24,844 nt of DNA from Caldivirga sp. UBA161 (GTDB taxonomy: Archaea > Thermoproteota > Thermoprotei > Thermoproteales > Thermocladiaceae). Positions 1 to 8,022 of this stretch are shown here, piece by piece (within the stretch, counting starts at the first letter, position 1; the number at the start of each line of letters is the position of its first letter). The notes under the pieces are model-generated. The model was given only the letters and a program-made list of their open reading frames with translations, was not told the origin of the DNA and made no database searches. Where the stretch lies: assembly GCF_002506515.1 (NCBI RefSeq), contig NZ_DAXS01000076.1:1-24844 (forward strand), written 5' to 3'. Both the position numbers and the translations under genes were made by a program.

Positions 1-70
1 TTGAACCCACGCAGGCCTACGCCAACGGATCTTGAGTCCGCCCCCTTTGACCAGGCTCGGGCACCCCCGC
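1..70 (-). tRNA. tRNA-Leu (anticodon CAA), 3' end cut by window edge
   Basis: Read on the minus strand, the sequence begins with a 7-base acceptor strand GCGGGGG followed by TG, then a D arm. The anticodon stem GCGGA/TCCGT encloses the loop CTCAAGA, which gives anticodon CAA at window positions 34-32 and decodes UUG leucine codons. A long variable arm (TGGCGTAGGCCTGC) follows, as expected of a class II leucine tRNA, and then the start of the T arm (GTGGGTTCAA). About 16 bases of the 3' side lie outside the window. No intron is visible in the part present. A TATA-like element lies about 31 bases upstream of the 5' end. Confidence 0.93.
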
Positions 71-93
71 CTAATGTAATTTAGGGGTTAAGC

Positions 94-107
94 CCCTTTA
101 AATTTTT
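94..107 (-). promoter_or_regulatory. TATA box for tRNA-Leu
   Basis: On the minus strand this reads AAAAATTTAAAGGG, an A/T-rich TATA element centred about 31 bases before the mature tRNA 5' end. That is the usual archaeal spacing for a tRNA transcribed from its own start. Confidence 0.55.
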
Positions 108-183
108 CGTAAAAACTAAAGTTAGTATGTTACTTTACCACATGGGCTGGGTATTGTATAATTTGGGTATAAGGGATTCAATA

Positions 184-192
184 CTTTTAAAC
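184..192 (+). promoter_or_regulatory. TATA box deciding the fucosidase start
   Basis: The element CTTTTAAAC is centred 26 bases before the ATG at 214. This spacing predicts transcription starting at or very near that ATG, and it argues against translation from the earlier in-frame ATG at 127. Confidence 0.55.
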
Positions 193-213
193 TCATGTAT
201 CTCTTTAATATTT

Positions 214-1668
214 ATGGTTAATTTCCCTGTTAGCCTGCCTCCTGGCCCCTTTGAGGCTGATTGGGAGTCTCTTAGGGGTTTTAGGATTCCTGGTTGGTTT
301 AAGTTTGGTAAGTTTGGGATTTTCATTCATTGGGGTGTTTACTCTGTTCCAGCCTTTGGTAATGAGTGGTATCCTAGGAACATGTATATTCCTGGTGCGC
401 GTGAGTATGAGTATCATATTAAGCATTATGGGCCTCAGGATAAATTCGGCTATAAGGACTTTATACCAATGTTCACTGCCGATAAGTGGGATCCAAATGA
501 GTGGTGTAGCTTATTTAAGAGGGCTGGGGCGAGTTACGTTGTACCAGTGGCTGAGCATCATGATGGGTTCTCAATGTGGGATAGCTCAATTAATAGGTGG
601 AATGCTAAGAGGATGGGGCCTCGTAGGGATATTATAGGTGAGTTGGCTAAGGCATGTAGGGATATGGGCTTAGTATTCGGTGTATCCTACCATAGGGCTG
701 AGCACTACTGGTTCTTTGAGGGTGGTAGGAGGATTAAGTCTGATGTAAATGAGCCAGAGTATCAGGATCTTTATGGGCCTGCAGCACCAATTAAGGAGCA
801 TCATGAGGTGGGTGAGCTTTGGCCGCAGCCCATTGAGCCTCCAAGTGAGGCCTTCCTAAATGATTGGCTGCTTAGGGCTATTGAGCTTGTTGATAAGTAT
901 AGGCCGCAGTTATTCTACTTCGACTGGTGGATTGAGTACCCATCCTTCGAACCATACTTAAGATTCTTCACTGCATACTACTATAATAGGGCTTACCAAT
1001 GGGGCCTTGAGGCTGCGGTTAATTATAAGCATAATTCAATGCCGCATTGGGCTGGTGTGCTTGATGTTGAGAGGGGTAAGTTGGCTGGGATTAGGCAAAC
1101 CCCATGGCAGACTGATACATCAGTATGCTTGAATACTTGGGGCTACACTAATGAATGCCAATACAGGACTACTGAATCAGTAATTAGGGATCTTGTGGAT
1201 ATTGTTAGTAAGAATGGTAACCTACTACTTAATGTCGCACCTAGGAGTGATGGCACAATACCTGAGGAGCAGGTTAGGATGCTTAGGAGTGTTGGGGATT
1301 GGTTAAGCATTAATGGTGAGGCCATTTACGGTACTGAACCATGGTTAACGTATGGTGAGGGGCCGACTAGGGAGCCTGCCGGTGAGTTTAAGGAGGCGGA
1401 GTGGCTTAAGGTTAAGTACACTGGAGGCGACTTCAGATTCACTAGGAGGGGTAATGCATTATACGCTGTTGCCTTGGAATGGCCTGGGGAGGAGGCTGTA
1501 ATACAGTCGTTAAGCTTAAATTTGAGGTTAATTGATGGCGTTAAGGATGTTGAATTACTGGGTTACGGTAAAGTGGAATTCAGTAGGGAGGGTAGGGGGC
1601 TTGTGATTAAGATTCCGAGTAATGCACCGAGGCAAGTAATGCCAGTATTCAAGATAATAACTGAGTAG
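214..1668 (+). CDS. GH29 alpha-L-fucosidase
   Basis: This retaining glycosidase removes alpha-L-fucose from oligosaccharides. With the ATG at 214 the protein has 484 residues; an in-frame ATG at 127 exists, but a TATA element at 184-192 lies inside that extension and the extra residues do not look like the family. The N-terminal region KFGIFIHWG (about 33-41) and NEWYPRN (about 50-56) are GH29 hallmarks. Asp237 in FYFDWW is the predicted nucleophile, and Glu51 aligns by motif with the acid/base Glu58 described for the Sulfolobus solfataricus enzyme. There is no signal peptide, so the enzyme should be cytoplasmic. In S. solfataricus the homologous gene is split and read by a programmed -1 frameshift; here the frame is continuous. 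The gene stands alone. Its likely role is removing fucose side chains from xyloglucan, together with the GH31, GH1 and GH12 genes downstream. Confidence 0.93.
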   Translation: MVNFPVSLPPGPFEADWESLRGFRIPGWFKFGKFGIFIHWGVYSVPAFGNEWYPRNMYIPGAREYEYHIKHYGPQDKFGYKDFIPMFTADKWDPNEWCSLFKRAGASYVVPVAEHHDGFSMWDSSINRWNAKRMGPRRDIIGELAKACRDMGLVFGVSYHRAEHYWFFEGGRRIKSDVNEPEYQDLYGPAAPIKEHHEVGELWPQPIEPPSEAFLNDWLLRAIELVDKYRPQLFYFDWWIEYPSFEPYLRFFTAYYYNRAYQWGLEAAVNYKHNSMPHWAGVLDVERGKLAGIRQTPWQTDTSVCLNTWGYTNECQYRTTESVIRDLVDIVSKNGNLLLNVAPRSDGTIPEEQVRMLRSVGDWLSINGEAIYGTEPWLTYGEGPTREPAGEFKEAEWLKVKYTGGDFRFTRRGNALYAVALEWPGEEAVIQSLSLNLRLIDGVKDVELLGYGKVEFSREGRGLVIKIPSNAPRQVMPVFKIITE

Positions 1669-1685
1669 TGATGCTTAACTAACGG

Positions 1686-1717
1686 CTCCCCTTAAGCCTT
1701 AGGGGGTTTGGCTTTTG
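1686..1717 (+). terminator. Possible terminator after the fucosidase gene
   Basis: Shortly after the fucosidase stop, a C-rich run (CCCCTTAAG) is followed by CTTAGGGGG and then T-rich sequence. It can form a short imperfect hairpin. Archaeal termination depends mostly on T tracts, so this is a weak call. Confidence 0.3.
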
Positions 1718-1787
1718 TTAATTCATTTAATTAACCTAACCTTCACCTGAATACACCACTTAATGCCTACCACTAGTTTAAAAGTCA

Positions 1788-2033
1788 TTACTCCCCACCA
1801 TCATTCTCCATAACCCCTAGGTAGTCATAAACCCACCCCTTCCTAGCGTACTCCTCGTAAATCCTCCAAATCCTCTTAGCACTCACTAATCCAGTGTAGT
1901 AACCCCTCTCCTCAAGTATCCTCTTAACCTCATTAATGAAGTCAATTGGTTTAACGTAAGGCTTCTCATACATTACCCTAAGTATTGCTTGGGCAATATC
2001 CTTATTATGAGGGTAAGGCTTCTTACTCTTCAT
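1788..2033 (-). CDS. Small conserved-looking unknown protein
   Basis: I do not recognise this 81-residue basic protein. The ATG at 2033 (MKSKKPYPHNK) is preferred over an in-frame TTG three codons earlier, because a TATA-like element (TTTATTAATAAG on the minus strand, about 2063-2074) fits transcription starting close to it. The composition is charged and helical: the middle part (IDFINEVKRILEERGYYT) and the later aromatic segment (IWRIYEEYARKGW) suggest a small helix-turn-helix fold, with no catalytic motif. It ends in an acidic Asn-Asp-Gly-Gly-Glu tail. It is divergent from the uridine phosphorylase gene, with which it shares a 67-base intergenic region. Codon use resembles the neighbours, so I believe it is real; its function is unknown. 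Confidence 0.7.
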   Translation of the reverse strand: MKSKKPYPHNKDIAQAILRVMYEKPYVKPIDFINEVKRILEERGYYTGLVSAKRIWRIYEEYARKGWVYDYLGVMENDGGE

Positions 2034-2100
2034 AGTAACCAAGCCTTAATAACGCTTAACTTATTAATAAACCTTAATTAACCTAAGGGCATTAATACCC

Positions 2101-2928
2101 ATGGCTACCAGGCCCACTGTTAACGGTAGGGTTTACCACCTAATGCTTAAACCCAATGATACCGCACCATATGCATTACTCCCAGGTGATCCAAGTAGGG
2201 TTGATTTAATAGCCTCAATGTGGGATGAGGTTAAGCTTAAGGTTGAGAACAGGGAGTATAGGACCTACGTAGGCACATATAGGGGTTTACCAGTAATGGC
2301 GACCTCAACAGGGATAGGTGGGCCCTCTGCCTCAATAGCTGTTGAGGAGCTGGCCTCACTGGGTGTTGGTACACTAATTAGGGTTGGTACCACTGGCTCA
2401 CTGTGGGCCAGCGTTAAGGTTGGTGACTTAATAATAACCAGGGGTGCTGTGAGGCTGGATGGTGCAAGCGGCAACTACGCACCACTAGGTTACCCAGCAG
2501 TTCCCCATCCTGATGTGTTAAACGCATTAATTACCGCTGCAGAGGGCTTGGGTGTTAGGTATCATGTTGGGTTAACTGCAACCACGGATAGCTTCTATGT
2601 TGGTCAAGGTAGGCCAGGGCTTGGTGGTTACTTACCCAGTTGGCTTAGGGGCATTATTAGTGAACTTAAGTCCGTTAGGGTAATGAACTTCGACATGGAG
2701 ACTGCAACAGTGTTAACAATGGCTAATGTCTATGGTTTAAGGGCTGGTTCAGTAATGGCCGTGGTGGCTAATAGGGAGACTGATGAGTTTAATCCTGAGG
2801 CTGGGGTTATGGATGCTTGCCGCGTTGCCAATGAGGCCATTAGGGTGATTAGTGAGTGGGATAGGCAGTACCCTAATGTTGAAGTTAAGTCCGCTGCAGT
2901 GCTTAAAGGGGTCTATAGGCCGCTTTAA
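2101..2928 (+). CDS. udp: Uridine phosphorylase (nucleoside phosphorylase family)
   Basis: It catalyses phosphorolysis of uridine, and possibly other nucleosides, to free base and ribose-1-phosphate in nucleoside salvage in the cytoplasm. The 275 residues follow the E. coli Udp pattern closely. His13, the phosphate-binding LLPGDPSRV (27-35), Arg51, STGIGGPS (69-76), and RVGTTGS (94-100) with Arg94 and Thr97 are all present. VRLDGAS lies near 118-123. The uracil-selecting region has Phe165, Gln169 and Arg171, and NFDMETAT (196-203) carries Met199 and Glu200, which hold the ribose. The Gln and Arg pair favours uridine phosphorylase over purine or methylthioadenosine phosphorylase, although archaeal members can be broader. 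The ATG at 2101 directly follows an A/T-rich promoter, so the transcript is probably leaderless. Confidence 0.92.
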   Translation: MATRPTVNGRVYHLMLKPNDTAPYALLPGDPSRVDLIASMWDEVKLKVENREYRTYVGTYRGLPVMATSTGIGGPSASIAVEELASLGVGTLIRVGTTGSLWASVKVGDLIITRGAVRLDGASGNYAPLGYPAVPHPDVLNALITAAEGLGVRYHVGLTATTDSFYVGQGRPGLGGYLPSWLRGIISELKSVRVMNFDMETATVLTMANVYGLRAGSVMAVVANRETDEFNPEAGVMDACRVANEAIRVISEWDRQYPNVEVKSAAVLKGVYRPL

Positions 2929-2950
2929 TTAAGCCTTGTACTACGAGGGC

Positions 2951-3415
2951 TTATTGCCTAATTAATTCAGGCGTTATGTACCATTCAATAACCCATTGGC
3001 CATTACTTAAACCTAACTTAACTACACCCGAATACTTGAATTTAATTAACTGGGCATTCGGGTTTCCTATAATTAATAGTGAAGCTAACTTAGATAAGTG
3101 GGGTAGATGCCCTATAATCATTACCCTACTCCCTAATTCACTTAACTTACTGGCGATTAAGCTTGGGTCATCATTAGGGTTCAAGCCCCCGACGGCGTTC
3201 ACTGACTTAACGCCAAGGTACCTAGCCATTATTTCAGCCGTCTGAAGTGCCCTCCTCTTACCACTATGGACTATTGAATCCACTGAAGCACCAACCTTAG
3301 CCAAGTAGGAGGCTACGGCATTAGTTTCACTAACCCCCTCCGGGGTTAGGCTTCTCTCAGGGTCAATCTTCTCATCAAATGCCTTACCATGTTGAACCAA
3401 GTAAAGCGACTCCAT
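2951..3415 (-). CDS. SixA-like histidine phosphatase
   Basis: This 154-residue member of the histidine phosphatase (phosphoglycerate mutase-like) superfamily resembles SixA, which removes phosphate from phosphohistidine proteins in bacteria. The N-terminal LVQHGKA carries the nucleophilic His9. The usual Arg of the RHG motif is Gln here, which I recall in SixA-like thermophile proteins. SLTPEG follows at 22-27, then RRALQTAEIMA at 54-64 and IGHLPHLSKLAS at 101-112 with the second catalytic His103. The length matches SixA. The substrate in archaea is not known, and no histidine kinase gene is visible here. The ATG at 3415 has a TATA element (GGTTTAATAAAG, minus strand, about 3434-3445) about 26 bases upstream, so it is leaderless. 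The 3' end faces the uridine phosphorylase gene. Confidence 0.85.
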   Translation of the reverse strand: MESLYLVQHGKAFDEKIDPERSLTPEGVSETNAVASYLAKVGASVDSIVHSGKRRALQTAEIMARYLGVKSVNAVGGLNPNDDPSLIASKLSELGSRVMIIGHLPHLSKLASLLIIGNPNAQLIKFKYSGVVKLGLSNGQWVIEWYITPELIRQ

Positions 3416-3460
3416 GCCCCATTATCCTCTACTCAACTTTATTAAACCTACCTCATCGTG

Positions 3461-4657
3461 TTAAGGTAACTTAGTTAACTTAGCCATGAAGAAACCCGGC
3501 GTATCCTGGATGTGTGGGTGAAACCTCCTTGATGCGCCGTCGAAGGCCCTTTGGCCTGCAGGCACATTAACGTACTCCAGCCTGAAGCCTAATTCCACAG
3601 CCCACTTAACATTATCCTCATTCTCCATTGGCGGTAACGTGCAGGTGGAGTATATTAATGAGCCATTAGGTTTAAGTAAACTATAGGCCACCTTAATGAA
3701 TTGCCTTTGATAGGCCACTAGGTTGATTAAATCAGCCATGGTTAACCTATAGTATAGTTTAGGCCTAACCCCAGCATCACTGCAGGGTGGGTCAATGAGG
3801 ACCTTATCAGCCTTACCAATGAACTCAGGGTGATTTAAGTGAAGGAATCTACTATCCTCAATATAGGTCATTAACCTAACCCCCAGCCTAGCCGCATTAC
3901 CCTCAATCTGCCTAACCTTACTCCAACTCCTATCAATAGCTATAATAGTTGCCTTATTACCTGATAATTGAGCTACGTGGGTTGCCTTACCACCTGGTGC
4001 TGAGCATAAGTCAATAATAACCTCATTAGGTCCTGGATCAATTAACCTACCAACCCATTGGGCTGGTAGGGACTGCTCATAGAATAAGCCAAACCTCCAC
4101 TCATCAAGGTCCCTTAACTTAGGTAACCTATACACTGACTCAGTGGTTTCAACAACAATACCCCTGAACCCCCTCCTGAAGCCTGATGCATTAACCTTAG
4201 CGACCCCTAAGGCGACAACGTCGCCATTTGGGGAAATTACGTTAACCTCATCACCAGCATGAATGTCATTAGGCATGTAGAGTACCCCTGGGCCATATAG
4301 GTTAGCGCCTAGGTAGACGCTCTCTGAGGCGTACTTATCAGCAATAATGTATTTCCTACTAGCCCCAACCCTATTGGGCCCCTCCGTTGGGAACCATATG
4401 GCCTCCTCAAGCACCTCATCCCTATAAGCAACCACCCCACGTTCCTTAAGCCTCCTCAATAATTCATCAGTACTCACCTTCAGTGTATTAACCCTAACGT
4501 AGTACCTCCTCGGCGGCTTCCTAATGCTTTCAAAGTAGGAGCCCAATTCACCATCATCCATGTACTGAAGTAAATGCCTATAAACCTCCTGATCCAACTC
4601 AATACCCTTAGCTACCTCAATAATCTTAACGCCTCCCTCAGTATTTTGCTTAGGCAT
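3461..4657 (-). CDS. NSUN6-like RNA (cytosine-5) methyltransferase with PUA domain
   Basis: A SAM-dependent NOL1/NOP2/Sun family RNA m5C methyltransferase of 398 residues. An N-terminal helical segment is followed by a PUA domain inserted at about 105-175, then the Rossmann catalytic domain. IIDLCSAPGGKATH (214-227) binds SAM. The family's cysteine pair is Cys292 in DPPCSD and Cys339 in STCT. The PUA insertion before the catalytic core is typical of the NSUN6 type, whose human and Pyrococcus members methylate C72 at the acceptor end of certain tRNAs, so that is the likely role; rRNA cannot be excluded. It starts 5 bases after the stop of the preceding small gene, in one leftward transcript with mtnA. 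The final residues (FFMAKLTKLP) are the usual C-terminal strand of the family. Confidence 0.92.
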   Translation of the reverse strand: MPKQNTEGGVKIIEVAKGIELDQEVYRHLLQYMDDGELGSYFESIRKPPRRYYVRVNTLKVSTDELLRRLKERGVVAYRDEVLEEAIWFPTEGPNRVGASRKYIIADKYASESVYLGANLYGPGVLYMPNDIHAGDEVNVISPNGDVVALGVAKVNASGFRRGFRGIVVETTESVYRLPKLRDLDEWRFGLFYEQSLPAQWVGRLIDPGPNEVIIDLCSAPGGKATHVAQLSGNKATIIAIDRSWSKVRQIEGNAARLGVRLMTYIEDSRFLHLNHPEFIGKADKVLIDPPCSDAGVRPKLYYRLTMADLINLVAYQRQFIKVAYSLLKPNGSLIYSTCTLPPMENEDNVKWAVELGFRLEYVNVPAGQRAFDGASRRFHPHIQDTPGFFMAKLTKLP

Positions 4658-4662
4658 GGTTA

Positions 4663-5025
4663 CTATGGCCCACTTAACTTAGCCCTATTCTTAAATCTCT
4701 CCAGTGACTTAAGGATTGACCTGATAGCGTCATCGGGGTTAACCTTGGATATCCTCCATAAGTCCATTTGATCATCAACAACATACATTATTGACTTAGC
4801 CCTAGATACCTTATCCTTGAACTCAATCTTAATGACCCTCTCCTTAGATAGTTTACTAAGCATTTTAGCCGCCTTAAGAATGTTCCTATGCTTCTCATCA
4901 AGGCCTGCTAACCTCACTAATGTAGCTGTCTTAATAGTAACCCTCCTACCCCTTGAACTACTGATTAGCCTAACAAGGGCCTTAGCCAGCTTCTCCTCAA
5001 TATTCACGCTATCCGTAGCCACCAC
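4663..5025 (-). CDS. Small unknown protein between mtnA and the NSUN6-like gene
   Basis: An unrecognised 120-residue protein. Two GTG codons (5025 and 5022) are possible starts; both lie inside the last codons of mtnA, whose stop is at 5009-5011. A G-rich stretch just before the GTG on the minus strand could act as ribosome binding site. The protein is basic, with two helical halves: residues 24-60 (GRRVTIKTATLVRLAGLD and following) could form a winged helix, then a two-strand segment (ERVIKIEFKDK), and a C-terminal helix rich in Lys/Arg. This is compatible with a nucleic-acid-binding role, and its position suggests a link to RNA modification, but that is inference only. Confidence 0.72.
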   Translation of the reverse strand: MVATDSVNIEEKLAKALVRLISSSRGRRVTIKTATLVRLAGLDEKHRNILKAAKMLSKLSKERVIKIEFKDKVSRAKSIMYVVDDQMDLWRISKVNPDDAIRSILKSLERFKNRAKLSGP

Positions 5026-6121
5026 CCCCGTTTATAACCCTATTCACGTTCTTATCGAAGGGTGGGTATATTACACCCTTCTCAGTTATTATCGCCGTAA
5101 CGTACCTAGGGGGTGTTACGTCGAAGACCGGGTTATACACCTTAACGTCACTTAGAGTTATTGGAACCCCCCTAATTAACCTAACCTCATTGGGATCCCT
5201 CTCCTCAATCTTAACATCATTTACTCCACTAGTTAAGTCAAAGGTTGAGGATGGTGCCAGGGCGTAGAAGGGTATTCCTAACTCGTGGGCTATTACAGCC
5301 TCCTTAAACGTACCCACCTTATTAAACACGTGCCCGTCCTTTAAAATCCTATCTGCCCCAACCATGATGTGGTTAACCATGCCCCTATACATCACTAACC
5401 CAACCGCAGTATCCGTGATTAATGTCGTGTCAATACCCTCCATCATTAATTCATAAACCGTTAACCTAGCGCCCTGTAGCCACGGCCTAGTTTCAGGCAC
5501 GAACATTGAGACCTCCATACCCATTAACTTAGCTAACTTAACAGGAGCCAACGCCGTCCCTAGACCAGTGCCTGTTGCTAAGCCACCTGCATTACACTGC
5601 GTCATGACCGCGTCACCGTTGTTAAGCTTCTCCATGCCGTAGATGCCTATGGCTATCTCAGCATCATACTCCTCATTAAAGACCGCATCAGCCTCAGCCT
5701 TAAGTGTATCCAATAATTCCCTAACACTCCTAACGTTACCATTATCTACACTTAACTTAGCCTTATTGAGCATCCTGCCTGTGGCCCAAGTTAAGTTAAC
5801 GGCGGTTGGCCTTGCAGCATCCATAATCCTCTTGGCATCTTCAAGAGCCTTTAAGGCATCATTAAGATCATTTACCTTGCTCATGCTGCTTAGTAAACCA
5901 AGCAGCATACCGTATGCCGCCGTTATGCCTATTGCCGGTGCACCCCTAACCCTCATTGACCTTATTGCCTCAGCCACCTCAAGTGGTGTGTGGAGTTCAA
6001 TGTAGCTTGTCTCAAAGGGTATCTTGGATTGATCCAGGATAATTAACCTATTATCCCTCCACTCAATGGGTTTAACCTTAGGCTTATAAATCCTCTTAAC
6101 CTCATCAACACTAATCCTCAT
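5009..6121 (-). CDS. mtnA: S-methyl-5-thioribose-1-phosphate isomerase
   Basis: It converts 5-methylthioribose-1-phosphate to 5-methylthioribulose-1-phosphate in methylthioadenosine (methionine) salvage. The 370 residues match MtnA in length and motifs: RVRGAPAIG (57-65), TQCNAGGLAT (174-183) with catalytic Cys176, TRPWLQGARLT (211-221), VGADR (254-258) with catalytic Asp257, NKVGTF (267-272), and ALAPSSTFD (287-295). NPVFDVTP and ITEKGVI close the protein. The TRPxLQGARLT segment favours MtnA over the related ribose-1,5-bisphosphate isomerase and eIF2B subunits. The last residues run into a Gly-rich tail that overlaps the next gene's start by 17 bases, so translational coupling is likely. 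A TATA-like ATTTTAAAACTA (minus strand) lies about 44 bases upstream, giving a short leader, unlike most neighbours. Confidence 0.93.
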   Translation of the reverse strand: MRISVDEVKRIYKPKVKPIEWRDNRLIILDQSKIPFETSYIELHTPLEVAEAIRSMRVRGAPAIGITAAYGMLLGLLSSMSKVNDLNDALKALEDAKRIMDAARPTAVNLTWATGRMLNKAKLSVDNGNVRSVRELLDTLKAEADAVFNEEYDAEIAIGIYGMEKLNNGDAVMTQCNAGGLATGTGLGTALAPVKLAKLMGMEVSMFVPETRPWLQGARLTVYELMMEGIDTTLITDTAVGLVMYRGMVNHIMVGADRILKDGHVFNKVGTFKEAVIAHELGIPFYALAPSSTFDLTSGVNDVKIEERDPNEVRLIRGVPITLSDVKVYNPVFDVTPPRYVTAIITEKGVIYPPFDKNVNRVINGGGGYG

Positions 6122-6182
6122 TAATAATCACTAATCAGACACCTTTGAATTCAACCTAGTTTTAAAATTTACTCACAAATTG

Positions 6183-7013
6183 TTAACGCTGGAGGAATTG
6201 CTTAAGTAGGTCTGCGACCTCCCTACTCCTAGTCACAAGTAGGCTAACCCTTGGTTGCTCATTAATTGGAATATCATCGATACTGTAGCCGTCCATTGCT
6301 ATTATCATTGAGTTAAGCTCCTTAGCCATAACGTAGGCTGCGGCTATATCATATAACCTAAGCCTATTCCTAACGTCAAGGAAGAAGAGCAGCTTCCCTA
6401 GGGCAGCCATGGTTATTTCCAGGCTGGCGGCGCCGAGGCTCCTTATTTTAAAGCCATTAAGCCTCCTATATAATTCAGCTAGACCATTTAACACCCTTTG
6501 CTCAACTGTTGGTTCAATGTATATTGAGGCCACTGGCTTATCTAATACACTTGAATCAAAGGAGGCTGGTTCACCATTTATGAAAGCACCCCTACCCCTT
6601 TCAGCATAGTAGGTTACGCCAGTGCTAACGTGGTGAATAACCCCAGCCTCAACGTCTGATAGGGTTAGGTTGCTCTTAAACTTAGCCGCTGCTATTGATA
6701 TTGAGTAGAATGGTACGTCTAGGACGAAGTTGAGTGAACCATCAATTGGGTCAACTATGAATAAGTAATCGGGTTCACCATCATTAACCTTAACAACACC
6801 CCTCTCCTCAGTAATAATCAGCGCCCTCAATCCCTCAGCCTTAATTCTATCAATTATAGCACCCTCAGCAACCCAATCAATACCCCTAGTTACATCCCCC
6901 TTCCCAGACTTCATAATCCTCCTATAGGATGAATCCTTGGATTTCTCAATTATCATGGGGGATACGTTCTTCACAATATCCATTAACAATGATTGGATAT
7001 TCACGCCACCCAC
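6183..7013 (-). CDS. Inositol-monophosphatase-family phosphatase (archaeal IMPase/FBPase type)
   Basis: A Mg2+-dependent sugar or inositol phosphate phosphatase of 276 residues. The metal-binding residues are visible: Glu69/Glu70 in ITEERG, DPIDGSLNF (88-96) with Asp88 and Asp91, and Asp222 in LYDIAAA, the family's second signature. Archaeal homologues often hydrolyse both inositol-1-phosphate and fructose-1,6-bisphosphate; the substrate cannot be told from sequence. Start choice is uncertain: GTG 7013 or GTG 7004, with a TATA-like GCATTAAAACG near 7040-7050 that fits 7013. An ATG at 7015 is in another frame. It lies 63 bases downstream of a PfkB kinase gene on the same strand, hinting at a shared sugar or inositol substrate. 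Confidence 0.88.
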   Translation of the reverse strand: MGGVNIQSLLMDIVKNVSPMIIEKSKDSSYRRIMKSGKGDVTRGIDWVAEGAIIDRIKAEGLRALIITEERGVVKVNDGEPDYLFIVDPIDGSLNFVLDVPFYSISIAAAKFKSNLTLSDVEAGVIHHVSTGVTYYAERGRGAFINGEPASFDSSVLDKPVASIYIEPTVEQRVLNGLAELYRRLNGFKIRSLGAASLEITMAALGKLLFFLDVRNRLRLYDIAAAYVMAKELNSMIIAMDGYSIDDIPINEQPRVSLLVTRSREVADLLKQFLQR

Positions 7014-7076
7014 ATTTATCGCGGTGGACTCAACTCCACGTTTTAATGCTTTTCCGCGAAGAATTATGCTTAATTA

Positions 7077-7940
7077 CTATGCCTCACTATACCTAACCAA
7101 CCTACTAAGCTCACCGGTCACTTGGTCAAGTAGCCACGGGTCTATTCTACCGAATGGCCCATTCACAGTAACCCTAACTGTTGCCAGGGCGACAGCCTTA
7201 ATGAAAGCGTCAAGTGGGTTAAGGCCCATCTTTAAGTAGCCTGTTAATGAGCATATTAAGACGTCACCTGCACCCGTTGGGTCAACTACATTAACCTTAA
7301 CGTTACCGTCAAACCAGTAAACCTTACCGTTAGTGTACATTTTAGCTAAGTTACCACCCATTGAAACTACGAGCACCTTATCCTTAACGTGCTTAACCTC
7401 ATGGTTAACCTCATCAGCGCTAACCTTAACAACATCAGAGTGGGTTAGGGCTAGTTCAATAATGTTCCTGGAATTATCATTAATGACTAAACCATCACTA
7501 AGGAACCTCCTTGTAAAACCCTGAAGATCTATTGAAACTAACCTAGCCCTCTCCCTAATAGCCTCAACAAGCCCCCACGACACTTCACCAGCCACTGGAT
7601 TAATTACCACAGCATCATCATTCACGGTAATGTCACTGAGTTTAATATCCCTGCACCTGCTCAGTAACCATAGTTTCCTACTCATGGATTCATCATACCT
7701 TATCCTAAACCTAGTAGTCCTACATGATTCCTCAACCTTAACCCCGGTTAAATCAATACCCAGCTCCTCATAGGGCCTTAGCGCTGGCTTAAAGTCAACC
7801 CCAATTACTGATATTGGTTTAACAATAAACCCAGCCTGCTTCAAGTATGTGGAGCAGAAGGTCGGTGGCCCACCTGGGCTTATCCTACTAACCCCTGGGA
7901 ACTCCAATTCATCAATAGTCATGTGGCCTATAACTAACAC
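7077..7940 (-). CDS. PfkB-family carbohydrate kinase
   Basis: An ATP-dependent kinase of the ribokinase/PfkB family with 287 residues. N-terminal IGHMTIDEL and SPGGPPTFCS (21-30) form the sugar-binding part. DPTGAGDVLICSLTGYL (220-236) is the second PfkB signature, with Asp226 as catalytic base and the GAG anion hole. NGPFGR (after residue 255) completes the ATP site. The substrate is unknown. Short archaeal PfkB kinases of this kind include myo-inositol 3-kinase from Thermococcus and nucleoside or sugar kinases; the neighbouring IMPase-family gene makes an inositol or sugar phosphate plausible. The GTG at 7940 is the first possible start, as an in-frame TGA immediately precedes it, and an A/T-rich element near 7963-7975 predicts a leaderless transcript. 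It is divergent from the TFS gene. Confidence 0.88.
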   Translation of the reverse strand: MLVIGHMTIDELEFPGVSRISPGGPPTFCSTYLKQAGFIVKPISVIGVDFKPALRPYEELGIDLTGVKVEESCRTTRFRIRYDESMSRKLWLLSRCRDIKLSDITVNDDAVVINPVAGEVSWGLVEAIRERARLVSIDLQGFTRRFLSDGLVINDNSRNIIELALTHSDVVKVSADEVNHEVKHVKDKVLVVSMGGNLAKMYTNGKVYWFDGNVKVNVVDPTGAGDVLICSLTGYLKMGLNPLDAFIKAVALATVRVTVNGPFGRIDPWLLDQVTGELSRLVRYSEA

Positions 7941-8022
7941 TCAACCGCCGCACGTGAATGCATTTAAGTATTTAATTTTGAGAAAGGTTTATTAAAAAGT
8001 ACCCGGCCAAGTGTTAATTTAC

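Noticed and set aside
83..97. Small hairpin AGGGG-TTAAG-CCCCT between the tRNA and its TATA box
   Set aside because: Only five base pairs, partly overlapping the TATA element, with no T tract in the right orientation; most likely chance.
251..637. A 128-codon open frame inside the fucosidase gene, plus strand
   Set aside because: It is another frame of the GH29 gene, hydrophobic from codon bias, and has no promoter or recognisable domain.
5643..6005. A 120-codon plus-strand frame opposite mtnA
   Set aside because: It is antisense to a confidently assigned gene, and its Ser/Leu-rich composition is typical of antisense frames here.
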